From contig NZ_JANQAJ010000006.1 in the NCBI RefSeq assembly GCF_024707105.1, positions 1 to 64,000 on the forward strand: DNA of 64,000 nucleotides, in the 5' to 3' direction. Position numbers and translations under genes: made by a program. The stretch comes from Devosia ginsengisoli (GTDB taxonomy: Bacteria; Pseudomonadota; Alphaproteobacteria; Rhizobiales; Devosiaceae). Within the stretch, counting starts at the first letter, position 1, and every line of letters starts with the position of its first letter. The notes under the pieces are model-generated. The model saw only the letters and a program-made list of their open reading frames with translations. It ran no database searches and was not told the origin of the DNA. Positions 51,070 to 60,881 of this stretch are shown piece after piece.

Positions 51070-52055
51070 GTGGAACTTGTCCGAAATGACATAAATCGGG
51101 CGAAAACTGCCATTACACGACGGATCGGTTTCGTCATCCATCCAGGCTTCCAGTTCCTCGACGTCGTCGGACCCACAGCCGCGTTCGAGCTCGCGTCCCG
51201 CTATGTGCCGGAGGGCTATGCTCTCGAGATACGGGCTCCAACGGCTGGAATGATCGCCAGTTCCTCCGGCCTCGAGCTGGCAGCGACAGCGCTGGATGCC
51301 GACGGGCTCGACACGATCGTGGTCTCGGGCGGCCAGTTGGTCTGGGACATGGTGGCCTTCCACACCATTGTCGCGTGGCTGAAAGTCATCCGCCCGCGAC
51401 GGCTTGCAAGTGTGTGCTCGGGCGCATTCCTGCTGGCCGAAGCCGGCGAGACTCGACGGCCGTTCGGCCACGACGCACTGGGAGAGCACCGAGCGCTTTC
51501 GGCGCAGCTATCCGCGGGTCCGCCTCGAACCCGACCGCATCTTCACCCGGGACGGCGACATGTGGACGTCAGCCGGAATTTCAGCAGGCATCGACCTTTC
51601 CCTCGCCCTGATCGAAGACGATCACGGGCCGGCAATCGCCCGGCAGGTCGCCCAGCAACTCGTGGTGCACAGCCGCCGGCCCGGCGGACAATCGCAGTTT
51701 TCCGGCCTGCTTGAGCTCGGCGGTCAATCGGGGCGCTTCGAAGCCTTGGTGGCATGGGTCAAATCCAGCCTGACCGAGCCGCTGACCATCGAGCAGCTGG
51801 CGGAACGTGCCGCCATGAGCCCGCGCAATTTCGCGCGCGCCTTTCTGCGGGAAATGGGAACGACGCCGGCCAAGGCAGTGGAGCAGCTACGGCTCCTCGC
51901 CGCGCGCGACGCCGTCGAAGCGGGCCTGGGGTCTTTTCGACGAGATCGCCCGCCGCGTTGGCTTCAAGGATGCCGGCAGGATGCGCCGCGCCTTCCTGCG
52001 TGTCCTGGGCCAGCCGCCGCAAATGCTCCGGCGGTCCATCCGCGAAGCACGGTAG
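51070..52055 (+). pseudogene. AraC/GlxA-type regulator with two frameshifts
   Basis: The gene is readable in three successive frames. Frame 1 (from GTG 51070) encodes the DJ-1-like sensor start IGFVIHPGFQFLDVVGP and VCSGAFLLAEAG. A +1 shift near 51450-51455 moves to frame 2, giving LDGRSATTHWES, TSAGISAGIDLSLALIEDDHG and the first AraC helix-turn-helix (IEQLAERAAMSPRNFARAFLREMG). A second +1 shift in the TCTTTT run near 51931-51936 moves to frame 3, giving FDEIARRVGFKDAGRMRRAF and a TAG stop at 52053. The intact product would be about 327 residues. Two breaks suggest real decay, unless the sequence contains errors. Confidence 0.85.
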
Positions 52056-52065
52056 CCCCATGCTC

Positions 52066-52806
52066 TCAGTCGGCCCGCACCAGGCTGGCCGCAGCCTCGT
52101 CACAGAATACCAGAACCTTGGCATGCATCTGCAGTGCCGAGGCCGGACAAGCGGGCGTCTGCTTGCCTCGGAACGCCGTTTGCAGCGCCTCGGCCTTGGT
52201 GGCGCCGATGGCGACCAGCACGATTTCCCTGGCCTCGAGAATGGTGCCGATGCCCATGGTCACGGCGGTGGGAGGAACCGTTTCCCCTGCGGGGAAATCG
52301 GCCTTGTTGGCCTCCTGGGTCGAAGGTGTCAGATCGACCTGGCGGGTGCGGCTGTCAAAGGCCGATCCCGGTTCGTTGAAGCCGATATGGCCGTTCCGGC
52401 CGATACCGAGCAATTGCAGATCGATGCCGCCCGCCGCCGCAATGGCTGCCTCGTAGTTTCGGCAGGCCAGTTCGATGTCCCCTTCCACCGCCGGCAGGTG
52501 GCCATGGCCCTCGGGAAGATCAACATGATCGAACAAATGGCTTTGCATATAGGCGCGGAACGAGGCGACATGGCCGGGCGGCAGGCCCACATATTCATCG
52601 AGGTTGAAGCTGCACGCCTGGGCGAAAGACAAGCCGCCGGCCCGGTAGTGCTCGACCAGCGCCGCATAGACGGGCACGAATGTATTGCCCGTCGCCAGGC
52701 CAAGCCGGATCGCCGGCTGCGCAGCCAAACGGGCCGCGAGATGGGCCGCCACGGCATCGGTCGTGGCAGAAGCGGATGGGAAGATACGAAAATCCGGATT
52801 GGTCAT
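52066..52806 (-). CDS. nagB: Glucosamine-6-phosphate deaminase NagB
   Basis: A 246-residue NagB that converts glucosamine-6-phosphate to fructose-6-phosphate and ammonia. The sugar-ring-opening region SFNLDEYVGLP (about 66-76) and the catalytic GIGRNGHIGFNEPGS (134-148) are intact. It is the last gene of the leftward importer operon, 51 bases after a PfkB kinase gene. With the ABC importer upstream it shows that the imported compound yields an amino sugar phosphate. A NagB-like isomerase acting on another aminosugar phosphate is possible, but motif conservation is high. No nagA is present in the window. Confidence 0.93.
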   Translation of the reverse strand: MTNPDFRIFPSASATTDAVAAHLAARLAAQPAIRLGLATGNTFVPVYAALVEHYRAGGLSFAQACSFNLDEYVGLPPGHVASFRAYMQSHLFDHVDLPEGHGHLPAVEGDIELACRNYEAAIAAAGGIDLQLLGIGRNGHIGFNEPGSAFDSRTRQVDLTPSTQEANKADFPAGETVPPTAVTMGIGTILEAREIVLVAIGATKAEALQTAFRGKQTPACPASALQMHAKVLVFCDEAAASLVRAD

Positions 52807-52857
52807 GGATCAATCTTCGGGCGAAGGACCATGCCCTCGCCCCTTTCAAAACTGGAA

Positions 52858-53753
52858 TTATGCCGTGGCGGCGAGACTGCCGGTGCCGCCCGAGGCCTGC
52901 ACGGAGCGTGAACCGGCGGTGATCGCAGCGGACAGGCATTCGTCCGGGCTTGCGCCATCGAGCCAGACATTGAGGAAGCCGGCATTGAAGGCATCGCCGG
53001 CGCCGGTCGTGTCGACGACCTCGACCTGTGGACTAGGCAATGCGATGACGGCACCGTTCATGGCCAGCAGGGCGCCGTCGCCACCGCATTTCAGCGCCAC
53101 GACGGGGAAATGGCGCCCCAGAAGGGCCAGCGCGGCATGCGGATCATCGGTGCCGGTCAGGGCATAGGCTTCTTCCTGATTGGGCAGGAAGACATCGGTG
53201 CCCGCGCTGCGCTCGAAAAACAGCGGATCGCGGATGAGTTCATCGTCCCAACTGGGGTCGAGCGACACGGTCAGGCCATTGGCCTTGGCAGCCGTGATGG
53301 CGTCCCGCATTTCATGCAGGGTGGCATATTCGGCAATATGCAGATGCGTCGCCTCGGACCAGGCCAAAGCGCGCTCGAAGCTCGCCGGACGGGCATGGCC
53401 TGCCCGCAGCGACAGGAAAGCGCGGTCATTGTCGTTGACCATGACCACGGTCAGTTGCGGGCCGGCGGTTTCATGCCGATCGAGAAATTGCAGATCGAAC
53501 CCCAGCGCTTCGATCTGTCCGGCCAGAGCCACGGACAGGGAATCGGTGCCGAAACGCGCCAGCAACGCCGATGACCGTCCGCTCGCCGACAGATGCGCCG
53601 CCGTGATAAGCGCCCCGCCGCCGGGGGTCATGGTGAAGTCACGAGCGAAAAGCTCGCGGCCCAGTTGCGGCATGCCGCCCAGGCCACGAAACACCATGTC
53701 GCAATAGATGCGGCCGAGGCTGAGCACAGCCCCGGCTTTCCTTGGCGAAGACG

Positions 53754-53757
<4 letters not shown>
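52858..53757 (-). CDS. PfkB-family sugar kinase
   Basis: A 299-residue ribokinase-type kinase. The substrate-side glycines are in MTPGGGALITAAHLSASG, and the anion hole with the catalytic aspartate is VDTTGAGDAFNAGF near 243-256. The ATG overlaps the stop of the ATPase gene (ATGA) and nagB follows in the same direction. In this position it most likely phosphorylates the imported (amino) sugar or a product released from it before NagB acts. PfkB kinases phosphorylate Amadori products in other bacteria (FrlD, FraD), a relevant precedent. Confidence 0.92.
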
Positions 53758-54820
<1,063 letters not shown>

Positions 54821-54821
<1 letters not shown>

Positions 54822-56329
54822 CAGGCTTTTCCCTTCAATGCGTCGAAGCGCTCCTGGAGCAGGCGCGCGGCCTTGGCCTGGCGCTCCAGCAAATTGTCAT
54901 GGCGGGCAGCAAGTTCGGCTGCCTGGTTTTTGTAGCCGTCGATAGCGGCGTTGAGCGGCTCGGGCGCCGGACCGCCATAGCGGGTGCGCACGGCCACGAA
55001 ATATTCGGGCGAAACCAGTTCGGCGAAGGTCGCCTGATCCAGTGCCGAGGCACGGCCAGTGGCCTTTTCGAAAGCCTGGGTGAAGGGAGCGTAGCCATCG
55101 CTGACCAGGTCGCCGCCCATGGCCACCACGGCCTTGGCGACAGCCGCGGCTATTTCATGTCCCTCGCGGAAGGACAGGCCTTCGCGGCGCACCAGGCTAT
55201 CGGCCAGTTCGGTAATGGTGATGCAAGAGCGGCGGATATTCTGCGCCACCCGGGCCGGGTCGATGCGGATCTGCGCCACCAGCGCCGCCAGCAGGTCCAG
55301 TACCCGATAGGCGCTGTCGAAGGCCTGATAGCCCATGGCCTGGGTTTCGCCCTCGCTGTCATTCATGTCGGTGAAGGGCGTATTGTGCATCACCGTCAAC
55401 ATGGCCTGGGCGCGGCCATAGGTCTGGCTCGCCAGGTGCCGCAGATGCTCGATGGGCACCGGATTGCGCTTCTGCGGCATGATCGAGGAGATCTGCACCA
55501 GGGAATTGGGCACATAGATCTGCCCGACCTCGAAACTGGTCCAGACCTGGAAGTCCTGGATGGGCCGGCCGAGATGCAGGAACATCAGCTCGATGGCGCT
55601 GTAGGTGGCGGTGATATAGTCGACGCCGGCAATGCAGGAATAGGAATTCTGCAGCGGCGCAGCAAAGCCCAGCAATTCGGCTACAAGCGCCCGATCGGTG
55701 GGGAAGCCGGTCGTGGTGATGGCAGCGGCGCCCATGGGCGAGAGATCGACGATTGCGTAGGCCTCGAACAGACGCTCGATATCGCGGCCCACGAACTCGA
55801 CCATGGCCGACAGGTAATGGCCGAACGTAGTCGGCTGCGCCGGCTGGCCGTGGGTATAGGCGACGATCAGGGTGGATTTCTCGCGCTCGGCCGCCGCGAT
55901 AAGCGCCTGATGCAGCGCCAGCGCCTTGCCGATCAGCACGTTGAGACGGCTGCGCAGCCCCAGCTTGAACAGGGTATGGTCGATATCGTTGCGCGAGCGG
56001 GCAGTATGCAGCCGGCCACCGAGATCGGGGCCGACGCGCTGCTTCAGCTCCTTCTCGATGAGGAAGAAGAAGTCCTCCACCTCACCGGTATAGACGAGCT
56101 TGGACGGTTCGATTTCAGCATCAATGCTGTCGAGCGCCCGGGCAATGTCACCCGCCTGGGCCGCATCGAGAATGCCGGTTTCGGCCAGCATGACAAGATG
56201 GGCGCGGTCGATGGCGCGGAAGCCCTCGACATGGTGGTCCTTGGCCCCGTCGAACAGGGGCGCAAGCACGGTCTGCTTATAGACGGGGTCGGGAAAGACC
56301 GAGCTGTCGGATAGTCGTGGATCGGTCAT
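54821..56329 (-). CDS. Argininosuccinate lyase-family (fumarase/aspartase superfamily) lyase
   Basis: A 502-residue lyase. Superfamily regions are intact: HTARSRND (108-115), the THGQPAQPTT segment with catalytic-region His160, and SSIMPQKRNP (281-290) carrying the catalytic serine. The superfamily cleaves C-N or C-O bonds of succinyl compounds, releasing fumarate. It is unlikely to be the housekeeping ArgH: it sits between permease and ATPase genes of a sugar importer, HTARSRND is followed by Ile-Asp where ArgH usually has Gln, and the MPQKRNPVPIEH loop resembles EDDS-lyase-type paralogues. A role in cleaving an imported sugar-dicarboxylate conjugate is inferred. Confidence 0.85.
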
Positions 56330-56332
56330 TTC

Positions 56333-57193
56333 TTAGCCCTTGAGGCCGGCCAGCATGACGCCGCGCACGATGAAGCGCTGCAGGGCCAGGAAGACGAGAA
56401 GCGTGGGGATGGTGCCGATGGCGGCGCCGGTCATGATCAGCTCCCATTGAATGGAAGCCTCGGCCGAGAAGCTCGAAATGCCCACGGGCAGCGTATAGAG
56501 CTCCTTGGAGGTGGTGACGATCAGCGGCCAGAAGAAGGCGGTCCAGTTCCCCAGGAAGGTGAAGATGGCGAGCGCCGAGATGGCGGGCACCACCATGGGC
56601 ATGGCGATCTTCCACCAGATGGTGAATTCGTTGAGCCCGTCGACCCGCGCGGCTTCCAGGAAGTCGTTGGGCACGCCCTCGAAGAACTGCTTCATCAGGA
56701 AGGTGCCGAAGGCCGTCATCATGCCGGGGAACATGATGCCCCAGTAGGAATTGAGCCAACCCAGCTGGCTGGACATCAGATACCACGGGATAACAAGCAT
56801 TTCGGTGGGGATCATCAGCGTCGAGAGGATCGCCAGGAAGATGAAGTAGCGACCGCGGAACTCGAACTTGGCCAGCGTATAGCCCACGAGGCTGTCGAAG
56901 AACACGTTGGACGCCGTCACCGTGATGGCAATGAAGGTCGAGTTGAGGAACCACTGCATGAAGCGGCCGTCACCCAGGACCTTGATGTAATTGTCCAGGG
57001 TCGGCGCGGCCGGGATGAGCTTGAGGTCATAGACCTGCCCCGCCGTCTTGAGCGAGGTCGAGAACATGAACAGCAGCGGCGTCACCATGATCAGCCCGCC
57101 GATCAGCAGCAGGGTCCAGGTGATGATGCGGCCGGGGCGGATGTCGCGGCGGTTAGCCGCCAGCTCGGTAGCCGAGGTGGTGGTGGCGGTCAT
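56333..57193 (-). CDS. Sugar ABC importer permease (MalG-type)
   Basis: A 286-residue permease with six hydrophobic segments. A cytoplasmic N-terminal extension of about 20 residues precedes the first helix (ITWTLLLIGGLIMVTPLLF). The EAA loop is LEAARVDGLNEFTIWWKIAMP. The start overlaps the stop of the partner permease (ATGA) and the lyase gene starts four bases after its stop. It forms the channel with the MalF-type partner. Confidence 0.94.
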   Translation of the reverse strand: MTATTTSATELAANRRDIRPGRIITWTLLLIGGLIMVTPLLFMFSTSLKTAGQVYDLKLIPAAPTLDNYIKVLGDGRFMQWFLNSTFIAITVTASNVFFDSLVGYTLAKFEFRGRYFIFLAILSTLMIPTEMLVIPWYLMSSQLGWLNSYWGIMFPGMMTAFGTFLMKQFFEGVPNDFLEAARVDGLNEFTIWWKIAMPMVVPAISALAIFTFLGNWTAFFWPLIVTTSKELYTLPVGISSFSAEASIQWELIMTGAAIGTIPTLLVFLALQRFIVRGVMLAGLKG

Positions 57194-58122
57194 TTCTTTT
57201 CCCTCAGCACATAGAGCTGGAGCAGGGACACGATGAGCAGGATGGTGAAGAGCACCACGGTCTGCGCAGCGGCATAGCCCATCTGGTAGGACGAAAAGGC
57301 CGTCTGGTAGATCATGAGCACCAGCGGCTTGGTCGCATTGAGCGGTCCGCCGGGATCATTGGTGGTCATGTTGTAGACCTGATCGAAGATGCGCAGGAAG
57401 CCGATGGACGAGAACACGACCAGAAAGACGGTGGTGGGCTTGAGCAGCGGAATGGTGATCTTGCGCAGGATGGCCCAGTCGCCCAGCCCGTCGATGCGGG
57501 CAGCCTCGTAGAAGGTGCCGGGAATGGCGCGCAGACCCGCCATGAAAATGATGATCTGGAAGCCGAGCCCGGCCCAGATGGCCGGCACGAGGACGGCTGG
57601 CAGAGCCTGTGTCGTCGAGCGCAGGAAGGGCTGCTGCTCGATGCCGATGGTGCTCAGCACGCTATTGATCACGCCGATCGGTACGGGTTGGTAGAACCAG
57701 CGCCAGACCCAGCCCATGGCCGCGGCCGTGGTCAGGAAGGGCAAGAAATAGAGCGCGCGGATAAAGCCATGCATGAAGCGGACGCGATCGAGATAATAGG
57801 CGATCACGAAGGAGATCAGCAGGCTGAGCGGGGTGCCGACAAGCAGATAGAGAAAGGTGTTCTGGAACACTTTCCAGAAGATCGGATCGGCGAACATCTT
57901 CTGATAGTTCGCCAGGCCGATGAACTGGGCCGGACGCAGCAGGTCCCAGTTGGTCAGCGACAGCCAGAAGGCCTGAAATGTCGGATAGAAGCGGATGCCC
58001 GTATAAAACAGGATGGGCAGGGCCAGGAAGGTCCAGGCCCAGATGACGCGCTTGGTGCTGATGTTCAGGCGGTCCCAGAAGCGAACCCGTCCCGTTTGCT
58101 GATATGCGTGCACTGACGCCAT
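57190..58122 (-). CDS. Sugar ABC importer permease (MalF-type)
   Basis: A 310-residue permease with six hydrophobic segments. The EAA loop is FYEAARIDGLGDWAILRKITIP near 209-230; the N-terminal WAWTFLALPILFYTGIRFYPTFQAF is typical of the MalF/UgpA type. It follows the binding-protein gene after a hairpin and overlaps the MalG-type gene by ATGA. Confidence 0.94.
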   Translation of the reverse strand: MASVHAYQQTGRVRFWDRLNISTKRVIWAWTFLALPILFYTGIRFYPTFQAFWLSLTNWDLLRPAQFIGLANYQKMFADPIFWKVFQNTFLYLLVGTPLSLLISFVIAYYLDRVRFMHGFIRALYFLPFLTTAAAMGWVWRWFYQPVPIGVINSVLSTIGIEQQPFLRSTTQALPAVLVPAIWAGLGFQIIIFMAGLRAIPGTFYEAARIDGLGDWAILRKITIPLLKPTTVFLVVFSSIGFLRIFDQVYNMTTNDPGGPLNATKPLVLMIYQTAFSSYQMGYAAAQTVVLFTILLIVSLLQLYVLREKK

Positions 58123-58143
58123 TTTCGCTCCTGCGATTTCAAT

Positions 58144-58174
58144 CGGCCGGTGGCAGAATATCCGCCACCGGCCG
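58144..58174 (-). terminator. Intra-operon hairpin after the third binding-protein gene
   Basis: CGGCCGGTGGC pairs perfectly with GCCACCGGCCG across a 9-base loop in the gap between the binding-protein stop and the first permease start. As in the other two importer operons, it lacks a T-run and probably raises binding-protein mRNA levels. Confidence 0.75.
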
Positions 58175-58194
58175 CGTCGAGGGAAGGCTTTCGA

Positions 58195-59433
58195 TTACTG
58201 ACGCGCAGCGTCGATGATGGCCTGCTCGGCTTCAGCAGCCTGCTTCACCGAGTCCTCGATGACCTGACCTTCGAGCAGCACACGGTTGACCATATCGATG
58301 GCAACCTGGCGCTGGCCGGCTTCGTCATAGAACTGCGTGGTATGCGCATATTCGAGACCGCTGAGGAAGGGAGCAAGGATCGGATCGGCGAGGTTCGCCT
58401 CGGTCAGGGCCACATCGCGGCGAGCCGGGAGCTCACCGACGGTTTCAAGCCAGATTTCCATCGCTTCGGGCGAGGAGATGTAGGCCAGGAACTTCTGGGC
58501 GGCTTCCAGCTCTTCGCCTTCGGCAGTGGCGCCGATGGCGTTGGCGAAATAGCTCGAATAGTTCGACTTGACGCCTTCGGCATTGGCCGGAAGCTCGACC
58601 ACGCCCCATTCGAACGGGTTCGAGGCAAAGGCACCCAGACGGAACGTGCCGTCGATGGTCATCGCCGCCAGGCCAGCGCGGAATGCCGCCTGACCTTCGT
58701 CCATGAAGCCCAGCAGGCCGACATTATGCTCGGTCTGGAGGTCGGTATAGAATTTGAGGCCGGCAGCGCCCGCCTCGGAATCGTAGGCCACATTGCCTTC
58801 GGCGTCGTAGGGTTCGCCGCCGAACTGGCGCACGAGGTTCTCACGCCACCAGTGGTGGTCCTGCCCGGCCATGTCCATGGTGATACCGGCCGAGGTGATG
58901 TTGCCGGCGCCATCGCGCTTGGTGGTGGCTTCGGCCGCGGCAAGCAGCTCGTCCAGAGTGGTCGGCGGCTCGATGCCGGCTTCGGCGAAGATGGCCTTGT
59001 TGTAGAACAGGGCCAGCGAGCGCACGGCGGTGGGCAGGCCGTAATAGTCGTCACCGCGCTTCATTGCCGAAACGATGGGGAAGAAGTCCGATTCGATTGC
59101 GTCATGCGGGAACACCGCGGGATCGAGCGGCCGGATGAGGCCGCCAGCCACGAACTGGTCGAGCCAGCCGTAGAAAAGCTGGACCACATCGGGGCCCTGG
59201 CCGGCAACCTTGGCCGCGACGACGCGGGTCTGGTAGTCCGCATAGGGGAAGGTGGTCTGCTTGACGGTAATGTCAGGATTTGCGGCTTCGAAATTCTCGA
59301 TCAGCTTGTCCATCGCCTGGACGCGGCTGTCGAACACATACTGCCAGTACTCGATTTCTACGGCCTGGGCGGAACCCAGCGCCAGAAAGCTAATGCCGGC
59401 AGCGAGCCCGGCCAACTTTGCCTTGGTGAACAT
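58195..59433 (-). CDS. ABC sugar-binding protein, family 1
   Basis: A 412-residue periplasmic binding protein. The signal peptide ends near GSAQA (residue 23), and the mature part begins VEIEYWQYVFDSRVQAMDKLIENF; GPDVVQLFYGWLDQFV and YGLPTAVRSLALFYNKAIF are typical ligand-lobe segments. ATG 59433 follows GGAGGA. It is the first gene of the seven-gene operon ending at nagB. The leader has an 8-bp hairpin just before the ribosome-binding site. The ligand is inferred from the operon to be an amino sugar or its conjugate. Confidence 0.93.
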   Translation of the reverse strand: MFTKAKLAGLAAGISFLALGSAQAVEIEYWQYVFDSRVQAMDKLIENFEAANPDITVKQTTFPYADYQTRVVAAKVAGQGPDVVQLFYGWLDQFVAGGLIRPLDPAVFPHDAIESDFFPIVSAMKRGDDYYGLPTAVRSLALFYNKAIFAEAGIEPPTTLDELLAAAEATTKRDGAGNITSAGITMDMAGQDHHWWRENLVRQFGGEPYDAEGNVAYDSEAGAAGLKFYTDLQTEHNVGLLGFMDEGQAAFRAGLAAMTIDGTFRLGAFASNPFEWGVVELPANAEGVKSNYSSYFANAIGATAEGEELEAAQKFLAYISSPEAMEIWLETVGELPARRDVALTEANLADPILAPFLSGLEYAHTTQFYDEAGQRQVAIDMVNRVLLEGQVIEDSVKQAAEAEQAIIDAARQ

Positions 59434-59449
59434 CAATATCCTCCGTTGA

Positions 59450-59469
59450 GCCGTCGGCTGTCCGACGGC
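59450..59469 (-). promoter_or_regulatory. Leader hairpin before the binding-protein start
   Basis: GCCGTCGG and CCGACGGC form a perfect 8-bp stem with a 4-base loop that ends a few bases before the GGAGGA ribosome-binding site of the minus-strand gene. It could tune translation or protect the 5' end. Confidence 0.45.
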
Positions 59470-59535
59470 CATATCTGGTGCGAGACGGGCGCACGACCGC
59501 CAATCCACGCTTAGCGTCGGATATGTGACGCTGGC

Positions 59536-59565
59536 TTGTCAATAAAATAATCTACTTGAGTTATT
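59536..59565. promoter_or_regulatory. A/T-rich putative promoter/operator of the divergent ROK-importer gap
   Basis: An A/T-rich patch in the 196-base divergent gap holds AATAA and TTATT as an inverted pair with a 10-base spacer (59546-59565) and a TTGTCA -35-like box (59536-59541) for the rightward ROK gene. ROK regulators commonly bind A/T-rich inverted repeats. The half-sites are short, so confidence is low. Confidence 0.4.
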
Positions 59566-59629
59566 CTGTTCGCTCGCTAGTCTGAGTTGTCCATGTCGTG
59601 TAAGCAAATGGATTGGAGGGCCGCCGATC

Positions 59630-60853
59630 GTGAACAGCCGCAGCAAGCGAATTCTGCGCCAGCGCGTTGCCATCGGCTCCAATCCTGAGCGCAACCGGGC
59701 GCACAATCGCCGCGTCGTGCTGGAAGTCATCCGCATGCACGAGCATCTGGGACGCACCGAAATTGCGCGCCGGGCCCATCTGACCCCACAAGCCGTCGCC
59801 AACATCGTCGAGGAGCTGCTCGAAGAGGGCCTGCTCATCGAGCTTGGCAGGCTGCGCTCCGGCCGCGGCCAGCCGCCCATCCAGTTTGCCGTCAACCCCA
59901 ATGGCCCGCTGACGGCAGGCATCGAAGTGGCGGCGGACCATATGGTGACGGTGCTGCTGGATCTGTCCGGCGGCGTAAGGGGCCAGTCGATCGTGTCCCT
60001 CGATGAACCCGGGCCGGACGTGGTGCCGGACCTGGCGGCCAGCGAAGTACGCAAGTTGCAGGACGCTCTGGGCGCCGACAGCAGCAAGCTTTTAGGCCTC
60101 GGCGTCGTGATGCCCGGTCCGTTCGAGATCGAGGGCATGAGCTCGGTGGGCCCGGCGACCCTGCCGGGCTGGACCGGAGTGGACCCTGCCCCGCTCTTTG
60201 CCACGGCGACCGGCCAGCATGTCGTGGTGGAAAACGACGCCACGGCGGCAGTGGTCGGCGAGCGCCTCTACGGTGCCGGCCGGCAATTGGGCAGTTTCTG
60301 CTACCTCTATTTCGGCGTCGGCCTGGGCCTGGGCGTGATCCAGGACGGGCGGCCGATGCGGGGGGCTTTCGGCAATGCCGGCGAAATCGGCCATGTCGGC
60401 CTGACACCCCGCAAGGGCAAGGGCGTCTATGGCCCCGCCGGAGCGCTCGAACGGTTCGTTTCCGTCTTCGCCCTGCGCGAACGACTGGCCATGGCCGGCA
60501 TCTATGTCGCGACCGTCGAGGACATCCAGCACCTGCATGATGAGAACAACCAGACCCTCAGGGACTGGATCGCCATGGCCGCCGATTATCTGGCGCCCAC
60601 CGTGGCCATGCTGGAAAACATCTTCGACCCGGAAACCGTGATTTTCGGAGGCGGCCTGCCTGACTCAGTGCTGGACGCGGTCATCGCCGCACTGGACCCC
60701 CTGCCCGTCTCGGTCGCAACCCGTCTGCAGCGCCCGCTACCTCGCGTGCTGCGCGGACAGACCGGGCAATTGACCGCGGCATTGGGTGCGGCCGCCCTGC
60801 CCCTGCTCGATACGGTATCGCCTCATCTCAGCGTGGCCGATCCGGCCAGCTGA
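59630..60853 (+). CDS. ROK-family transcriptional regulator
   Basis: A 407-residue NagC/XylR-type repressor. An N-terminal winged helix-turn-helix (about 22-75; RTEIARRAHLTPQAVANIVEELLEEGLL) precedes a ROK sugar-binding domain (GLGVVMPGPFEIEG, VENDATAAVVGERLYG, GVGLGLGVIQDG). The region that carries the CxCGxxGC zinc cysteines in most ROK proteins reads PRKGKGVYGPAGALERF here, so the zinc site is absent. GTG 59630 follows GGAGGG. It is divergent from the importer operon, which it probably represses. Confidence 0.92.
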   Translation: MNSRSKRILRQRVAIGSNPERNRAHNRRVVLEVIRMHEHLGRTEIARRAHLTPQAVANIVEELLEEGLLIELGRLRSGRGQPPIQFAVNPNGPLTAGIEVAADHMVTVLLDLSGGVRGQSIVSLDEPGPDVVPDLAASEVRKLQDALGADSSKLLGLGVVMPGPFEIEGMSSVGPATLPGWTGVDPAPLFATATGQHVVVENDATAAVVGERLYGAGRQLGSFCYLYFGVGLGLGVIQDGRPMRGAFGNAGEIGHVGLTPRKGKGVYGPAGALERFVSVFALRERLAMAGIYVATVEDIQHLHDENNQTLRDWIAMAADYLAPTVAMLENIFDPETVIFGGGLPDSVLDAVIAALDPLPVSVATRLQRPLPRVLRGQTGQLTAALGAAALPLLDTVSPHLSVADPAS

Positions 60854-60881
60854 TCTTTCAATTCGATTCGGAAATTTGCCG

